The notes under the pieces: model-generated
The model's database searches: none
What the model saw: the letters and a program-made list of their open reading frames with translations, nothing else
What the model was told of the DNA's origin: nothing
Source: an uncultured Acetobacter sp.
Lineage (GTDB): Bacteria > Pseudomonadota > Alphaproteobacteria > Acetobacterales > Acetobacteraceae
Length of the DNA: 10,146 nt
Assembly: GCA_937900755.1 (NCBI GenBank)
Contig: CALCDN010000159.1
Coordinates: forward strand, 1-10,146
Reading direction: 5' to 3'
Position numbers and translations under genes: made by a program
Shown: positions 6,742 to 10,146 of the stretch, piece by piece
Numbering within the stretch: position 1 is the stretch's first letter
Layout: each line of letters begins with the position of its first letter

Positions 6742-7131
6742 GTAACGGTCTATCCCAACAGCCAGGCTTGGCGCACACCCCCGCACGGCATGCTCTTGCC
6801 CCAAGCCTACTGTGTTCCGTGTGCCAGATGCAAGGCGCAAACAAAGTGTAAAATATCTTCCGGGTAGTAAAATCCCATCTTGTGGGCCTTATAATTCAGG
6901 CTATGCCAGAGCAGCCCTGCCGGGTTTGCAGCAAATAAATGCATCCGCCCCAGTCTTGCCTTCCGTGTTATATGCTTTCATCATAGGGGTCGCGGTTACA
7001 TGGGGTGGTCTTTGTTGTGGGCATGGAAATGACAAGTGCTGGCAACATGTTTGCTTATTGTAAACAGTGTTTTCAATATTGGGTGCGCGTCGCGCCCCGC
7101 TCTTGGGCCTTGTAAGGGAGAACTGCCGGTC
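6742..7131. other. 390-bp spacer between divergent lipoprotein genes, no gene seen
   Basis: I find no convincing protein or RNA gene here. It holds an 8-bp inverted repeat with a long loop (AGGCTTGG 6764-6771, CCAAGCCT 6801-6808), a small hairpin (CCCA 6874-6877, TGGG 6883-6886), a perfect TATAAT on the plus strand (6890-6895) without a good -35 box, and an operator-like dyad at 7048-7066. It must contain promoters for both flanking genes and is less GC-rich than the coding DNA, as expected for a double promoter region. Confidence 0.6.
7048..7066. promoter_or_regulatory. Operator-like dyad upstream of the DUF4142 gene
   Basis: TGTTTGC (7048-7054) and GTAAACA (7060-7066) are inverted copies at six of seven positions around TTATT. 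The dyad lies 65 bp upstream of the DUF4142 start and overlaps a weak candidate promoter (TTGCTT 7051-7056, 17 bp, CAATAT 7074-7079). A repressor site over a promoter is one reading; no regulator is encoded nearby to match it. Confidence 0.3.
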
Positions 7132-7683
7132 ATGTCGTTTCTGTTCCGCCGTAAGGCGCGCGTAATCTCCCCTCTTCTGGTCATGCTGTTCGGGGTTAGT
7201 GGGTGCGCCTATATCACGCCCGAGCAGCCTTTGCCTCCGCCCATGCCCGCATTGGCAAAACCCGCGCCATTTACCGTGACGGACGCCAATTTTGTGCAGG
7301 CCCTCAACGCCATGGACCTGGCCCAGATCGCCCTGGCCAACAGTGCCAAAACCCATGCCGGGCGGAGCGATCTGGCAATCCTTGGCGCAACCATGGCCAA
7401 GGACCTGACCGATATGCAGGCCCGCCTGGCCAAGATTGCCACCGCTCATGCCCTGACCCTGCCCACCCAGCCGCTCCGCGCGGAGCAAAAGCGGATTGAC
7501 CATGTGGCGCACAGCCGGGGTGCGGTGTTTGACAAGCGGTACATCGCGTATTTTACCAGCGCGCATGCGCGGATAAAGCCGGTTCTGGCCAGGCAGATCG
7601 CCACGTCGCAGAACCCTGATCTGGTCACCCTCGCACGGGATGTGCAGACCAGACTGGCCGATTACCAGGCCGCAATGCAGTAA
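7132..7683 (+). CDS. DUF4142 lipoprotein
   Basis: A 183-residue predicted lipoprotein. After a basic start (FRRKAR) and a hydrophobic stretch, the lipobox VSGC places the lipidated Cys at 25. A Pro-rich linker (about 29-47) leads to an all-helical domain (about 50-183): ANFVQALNAMDLAQIALANSA, then helices around LAILGATMAKDLTDMQARLAKIA, then FDKRYIAYFTSAHARI and a last amphipathic helix. This is the four-helix, ferritin-like DUF4142 pattern, whose opening FV..A...ME...LA is recognisable although the metal-ligand pattern of true ferritins is not evident. The function is unknown; such proteins are exported and often linked to envelope stress. ATG 7132 is chosen because AAGGGAG lies 11 bases upstream and a signal peptide follows at once. 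The antiporter gene follows on the same strand after 98 bp, so co-transcription is possible. Confidence 0.82.
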   Translation: MSFLFRRKARVISPLLVMLFGVSGCAYITPEQPLPPPMPALAKPAPFTVTDANFVQALNAMDLAQIALANSAKTHAGRSDLAILGATMAKDLTDMQARLAKIATAHALTLPTQPLRAEQKRIDHVAHSRGAVFDKRYIAYFTSAHARIKPVLARQIATSQNPDLVTLARDVQTRLADYQAAMQ

Positions 7684-7696
7684 GGCGTGGCTCAGG

Positions 7697-7712
7697 TGCG
7701 CACATGTGTGCA
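7697..7712. repeat. Near-perfect 16-bp palindrome between the DUF4142 and antiporter genes
   Basis: TGCGCACATGTGTGCA pairs with itself at seven of eight positions. It starts 14 bp after the DUF4142 stop and is followed shortly by CCCTTTA, so it could be a weak terminator hairpin or an operator for the antiporter gene. A second short dyad, GTGAT (7724-7728) and ATCAC (7739-7743), lies just downstream. Confidence 0.35.
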
Positions 7713-7781
7713 GCCCTTTATGTGTGATAAAGTTGATAATCACTTGCACAAAAACATGAAGCCCCGCAAAGGGCATGCACC

Positions 7782-9479
7782 ATGCTGACAATCGAAACCA
7801 TCCTGCTGCTTCTGCTGCTGACCGCCGTGAGCAGCCTGCTGGCCCTGCGGCTTCGCCAGAAGGTGCCCCAGCCCGTCATCCTCATTGCGCTGGGGGTGGG
7901 GGCGGGGCTTGCGGGCATGAATGTGCGCCTGCACCCCGAACTGTTCATGTTTGTCTTTCTGCCCCCCCTGCTGTTCGCGGATGCATTTCGCATGCCGCTG
8001 CGCGAATTCGGGCAGTTGCGTGGGCCAATCCTGTTTCTGGCCTTTGGGCTGGTGGTGCTCAGCACCTTGTTGTGCGGCTATGCCATCCACTGGATTCTGC
8101 CTGTTTTAAGCCTGCCGGTCTGCTTTACGCTGGCTGCGGCCCTTTCCCCCACGGATACGGTTGCCGTTTCCAGCCTTATCAAGGGCAAGCGGGTGCCCAC
8201 GCGGCTGTTGCAGCTTTTGTCGGGCGAGGCGCTGTTCAACGACGCCTCGGGTCTTGTCTGCTTTCGCTTCGCCATGGCGGACGCGCTAACGGGCGAATTC
8301 TCCTACCAGCAGGCATTTGGCACGTTTTTGCTGGTGGCGTGCGGGGGGCTGGCCATTGGCGGGGTTGTGGCATGGGTGGCTGCCCGCCTGAACAGGATGC
8401 TCACCCGCTCAGGGTATGACGAAACACAGTCCCAGATCGTGCTGGTGCTTTTGCTGCCATTTTTAATGTACGCCATGGCGGAGGCCGTGGGGTGCTCGGG
8501 TATTCTCGCCGCTGTCGCGGGCTGCATGGTGGTCAAGCTTTCGGGTATTGTCGAGGACGCATCCACCAGCACGCGCCTGCAGTCCACCACGGTCTGGACC
8601 ATGGTCAGCTATGTTTTTAACGCGCTGATCTTCCTGTTCCTGGGCCTGCAACTGCCCAGCCTGCTGCAACGCGCGCACACGCTGGTACTGGCCCAGCACG
8701 TGGGCATGTGGCGGCTTGGCATGCTGGTGGTGGAAATTTACGGTATTATGCTGGTCATGCGCTTTGTGGGTATCTGGCTGTCCATTGCCTGCCGCTGGGC
8801 CTCGGCGCGGATCAACCACATTCCGTTTGATCCCACAGGGTTTGCCGCCAGCCTGCTGCTGACCTTCGCGGGGGTGCGCGGCGCGGTTACGCTGGCGGCG
8901 GTGCTGTCCCTGCCCACGGGGGAGGATGGCACCATGTCCTTCCCCGCGCGCGAGGCGGTGGTGGTGATCGCGGCGGGGGTCATTGTCCTGTCCTTGCTGG
9001 TTGCAAGCGTGATTATTCCCCTGTGCCTGAAGTTCATTCCCGTCCAGCTGGTGGATAAAAGTGCCCAGGAGGAAAACATGGCCCGCCAGAAGCTGCTGCG
9101 CGCGGCCCTGGACCTGCTGCACAAGGCCGAAACAGTGCCCGCCATAGAAACCCCACCCGAAACGGAAGAGGAAAAAGCCGCCCTGGAGGCCGCCCGGCTG
9201 GAAGTGATTGACCGCCTGACCAAGCTCTACCAGAGCCGTCTGGAGCAGGAGGACGCAACGCCGCGCATTACACAGGCCGACCGGCGCAACGCCATACGCC
9301 ATTCCCGCATGGAGCTGGCCCTGCGCCTGCAAATTCTGCGGGCCGAGCGCCAGACCATGCGCGAACTGGTGGCCCAGCAGGAAATCAATGACCAGACGGA
9401 GTGGAAGTTGCAGGAGGAACTGGATTACGAGGAGGAAGTCATCCACGCCCTCGCCCAGCGCCTCCCGCGCGAGGTATAG
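7782..9479 (+). CDS. CPA1-family Na+/H+ antiporter with long C-terminal tail
   Basis: A 565-residue inner-membrane monovalent cation/proton antiporter of the CPA1 (NhaP/YjcE-type) family, for pH and sodium homeostasis. The membrane part (about 1-420) shows the family marks in order: FLPPLLFADAFRMPLRE (59-75), LSPTDTVAVSSL (121-132), LSGEALFNDASGLV (146-159) with the ion-binding Asn153-Asp154 pair, FLFLGLQLP (284-292), and FAGVRGAVTLAAVLSLP (362-378). The C-terminal 145 residues are cytoplasmic, highly charged and predicted helical (KAETVPAIETPPETEEEKAA, later ALRLQILRAERQTMRELVAQ), ending in the acidic LQEELDYEEEVIHAL; longer prokaryotic CPA1 proteins carry such regulatory tails. The start ATG 7782 has AAAGGG eight bases upstream. 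The gene converges on a glycosidase gene. Key residues are intact, so it should be active; which cation it prefers cannot be told. Confidence 0.93.
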   Translation: MLTIETILLLLLLTAVSSLLALRLRQKVPQPVILIALGVGAGLAGMNVRLHPELFMFVFLPPLLFADAFRMPLREFGQLRGPILFLAFGLVVLSTLLCGYAIHWILPVLSLPVCFTLAAALSPTDTVAVSSLIKGKRVPTRLLQLLSGEALFNDASGLVCFRFAMADALTGEFSYQQAFGTFLLVACGGLAIGGVVAWVAARLNRMLTRSGYDETQSQIVLVLLLPFLMYAMAEAVGCSGILAAVAGCMVVKLSGIVEDASTSTRLQSTTVWTMVSYVFNALIFLFLGLQLPSLLQRAHTLVLAQHVGMWRLGMLVVEIYGIMLVMRFVGIWLSIACRWASARINHIPFDPTGFAASLLLTFAGVRGAVTLAAVLSLPTGEDGTMSFPAREAVVVIAAGVIVLSLLVASVIIPLCLKFIPVQLVDKSAQEENMARQKLLRAALDLLHKAETVPAIETPPETEEEKAALEAARLEVIDRLTKLYQSRLEQEDATPRITQADRRNAIRHSRMELALRLQILRAERQTMRELVAQQEINDQTEWKLQEELDYEEEVIHALAQRLPREV

Positions 9480-9484
9480 GCTCC

Positions 9485-9508
9485 CCGGCCCGCAGTCCGG
9501 CCCGCAGT
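9485..9508. repeat. Tandem 12-bp direct repeat after the antiporter gene
   Basis: Two exact head-to-tail copies of CCGGCCCGCAGT lie at 9485-9496 and 9497-9508, starting five bases past the antiporter stop, in the 93-bp gap between converging genes. A partial third copy (CCG) follows. No terminator with a T run is visible in the gap. Confidence 0.6.
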
Positions 9509-9572
9509 CCGCTCGCTTCCCGGTCGCAGCCCCAATGAGGGTGTGCTCCCCGGCAGTGGCCCCGTGCGGGTG

Positions 9573-10146
9573 CTACGGCATGGCCTGGTCGAGCAGGACC
9601 TCCACCCCTGGCACAATGCGCTGGATCAGGTCGCCCGGGGGCTGGGCGGTGTTGGTGACCACATGAATACTGGCCGAGGCCGCAATGGTCTTTTGGGCGT
9701 CCAGCAGGGCCGCGCGCGCGTTTTCGCGCCAGTTCAGCGTATGGCCCGCGCCCAGGGCGGCCTTGCCCGCGCGGGCAAGGCTTGCCAGTTGGGCGGAGGC
9801 GGCCAGTGCTGGGGTCAGGCCCGCATTATGGGCTGCCGCGCGTGCGAAAGCGCTGTCATTGTTGGCCCATTGTGTGAGCTGGCGCTCCAGGTCATGGCGC
9901 AGTTCCGTATGACCGGCGATAAAGGCCTGGGCCTCGGCGTTGAAGGTTTCGGCGTCAAGGCTGTCGGGGCTGGCTATGTCGGCCGGGGTGTTCAAAACCT
10001 GCAAGGTGGCGGTCTGTTTATGGCGTATCTGTAAAAATTCATGATTATGCGCGTAATTGCGCACGGGGGAGACCGCGCCAAGCAGCACTTCGGCCGCCTC
10101 CGTGTCACCTGGGGCCAACTGGTCCAGCATGTGCCTGGTATTGGTG
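9573..10146 (-). CDS. Probable GH20 beta-N-acetylhexosaminidase, C-terminal part (runs off the window)
   Basis: The minus-strand frame is open from the right edge to a TAG at 9575-9573, showing about 190 residues. An internal ATG at 10130 exists, but the frame continues without a stop to the edge, so I treat this as a C-terminal fragment. Visible: an Ala/Leu-rich helical start, VSPVRNYAHNH, then VLNTPADIASPDSLDAETFN, LERQLTQWANND, and a helical end with IQRIVPGVEVLLDQAMP. The order V.PV..Y, TPL/TPA.D.A.P.S..A..F, then L..W..N is what I recall from the helical region behind the catalytic barrel of bacterial GH20 hexosaminidases, which cut terminal N-acetylglucosamine from glycans. No catalytic residues are in view, so the family call rests on this tail alone. 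An unrelated helical protein is the alternative. Confidence 0.5.
   Translation of the reverse strand, partial: TNTRHMLDQLAPGDTEAAEVLLGAVSPVRNYAHNHEFLQIRHKQTATLQVLNTPADIASPDSLDAETFNAEAQAFIAGHTELRHDLERQLTQWANNDSAFARAAAHNAGLTPALAASAQLASLARAGKAALGAGHTLNWRENARAALLDAQKTIAASASIHVVTNTAQPPGDLIQRIVPGVEVLLDQAMP
9760..9781. repeat. 22-bp perfect palindrome inside the glycosidase gene
   Basis: GCCTTGCCCGC (9760-9770) is followed without a spacer by its exact reverse complement GCGGGCAAGGC (9771-9781). It lies within coding sequence and encodes part of LARAGKAALG. A dyad this long and perfect is uncommon by chance, although GC-rich codon use raises the odds. Confidence 0.7.

Noticed and set aside
6901..7791. 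296-codon minus-strand frame across the spacer and the DUF4142 gene
   Set aside because: It overlaps the whole DUF4142 lipoprotein on the other strand and shows no signal peptide or domain.
8463..9446. 327-codon minus-strand frame opposite the antiporter
   Set aside because: Low-complexity His/Gln/Gly-rich translation, shadow of the antiporter codons.
1..10146. Mobile element, CRISPR, phage, tRNA or defence system
   Set aside because: No transposase, integrase, regular spaced repeats, cloverleaf or defence-type protein was seen on either strand. The repeats found are short and local.

Overview
The window reads as chromosomal DNA of a GC-rich alphaproteobacterium. The protein set (Gly-rich DUF1269 membrane protein, SotB-like exporter, TonB-dependent receptor, paired small lipoproteins, CPA1 antiporter, GH20-like hexosaminidase tail) and the codon use suggest an acetic acid bacterium (Acetobacteraceae). 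That placement is inferred from style and protein resemblance, not from a marker gene. I see no rRNA, tRNA, CRISPR array, insertion sequence, integrase or phage gene, and no clear break in base composition. This looks like ordinary core or near-core chromosome rather than an island.

Layout, left to right. (1) The 3' end of a DUF1269 membrane protein gene (to 404, +), closed by a textbook hairpin-plus-T terminator. (2) A SotB-like major facilitator exporter (602-1735, +), converging on (3) a 763-residue TonB-dependent outer-membrane receptor (1790-4081, -). (4) A 198-bp spacer holding a short terminator-like hairpin, two further inverted repeats and an AT-rich island with a perfect palindrome. 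(5) A short-chain dehydrogenase/reductase (4280-5053, -), divergent from (6) a LysR-type regulator (5205-6110, +); their shared 151-bp spacer carries a T-N11-A dyad. (7) A cysteine-containing lipoprotein (6139-6741, -), convergent with the regulator across a hairpin. (8) A 390-bp spacer between divergent genes, without a gene. (9) A DUF4142 lipoprotein (7132-7683, +) followed on the same strand by (10) a CPA1 sodium/proton antiporter with a long cytoplasmic tail (7782-9479, +). (11) The C-terminal part of a probable GH20 beta-N-acetylhexosaminidase running off the right edge (9573-10146, -).

How the genes may work together. The only pair with a clear functional link is the LysR regulator and the divergent reductase, the classic arrangement in which the regulator controls its neighbour and itself. 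The receptor lies downstream of the reductase on the same strand, but hairpins and its own AT-rich upstream region separate them, so I read it as a separate unit. The rest is mostly cell-envelope proteins: exporter, receptor, two lipoproteins, antiporter and a probably exported glycosidase. No undescribed multi-gene system is evident. The more interesting signals are in the spacers and in a 22-bp perfect palindrome inside the glycosidase gene.
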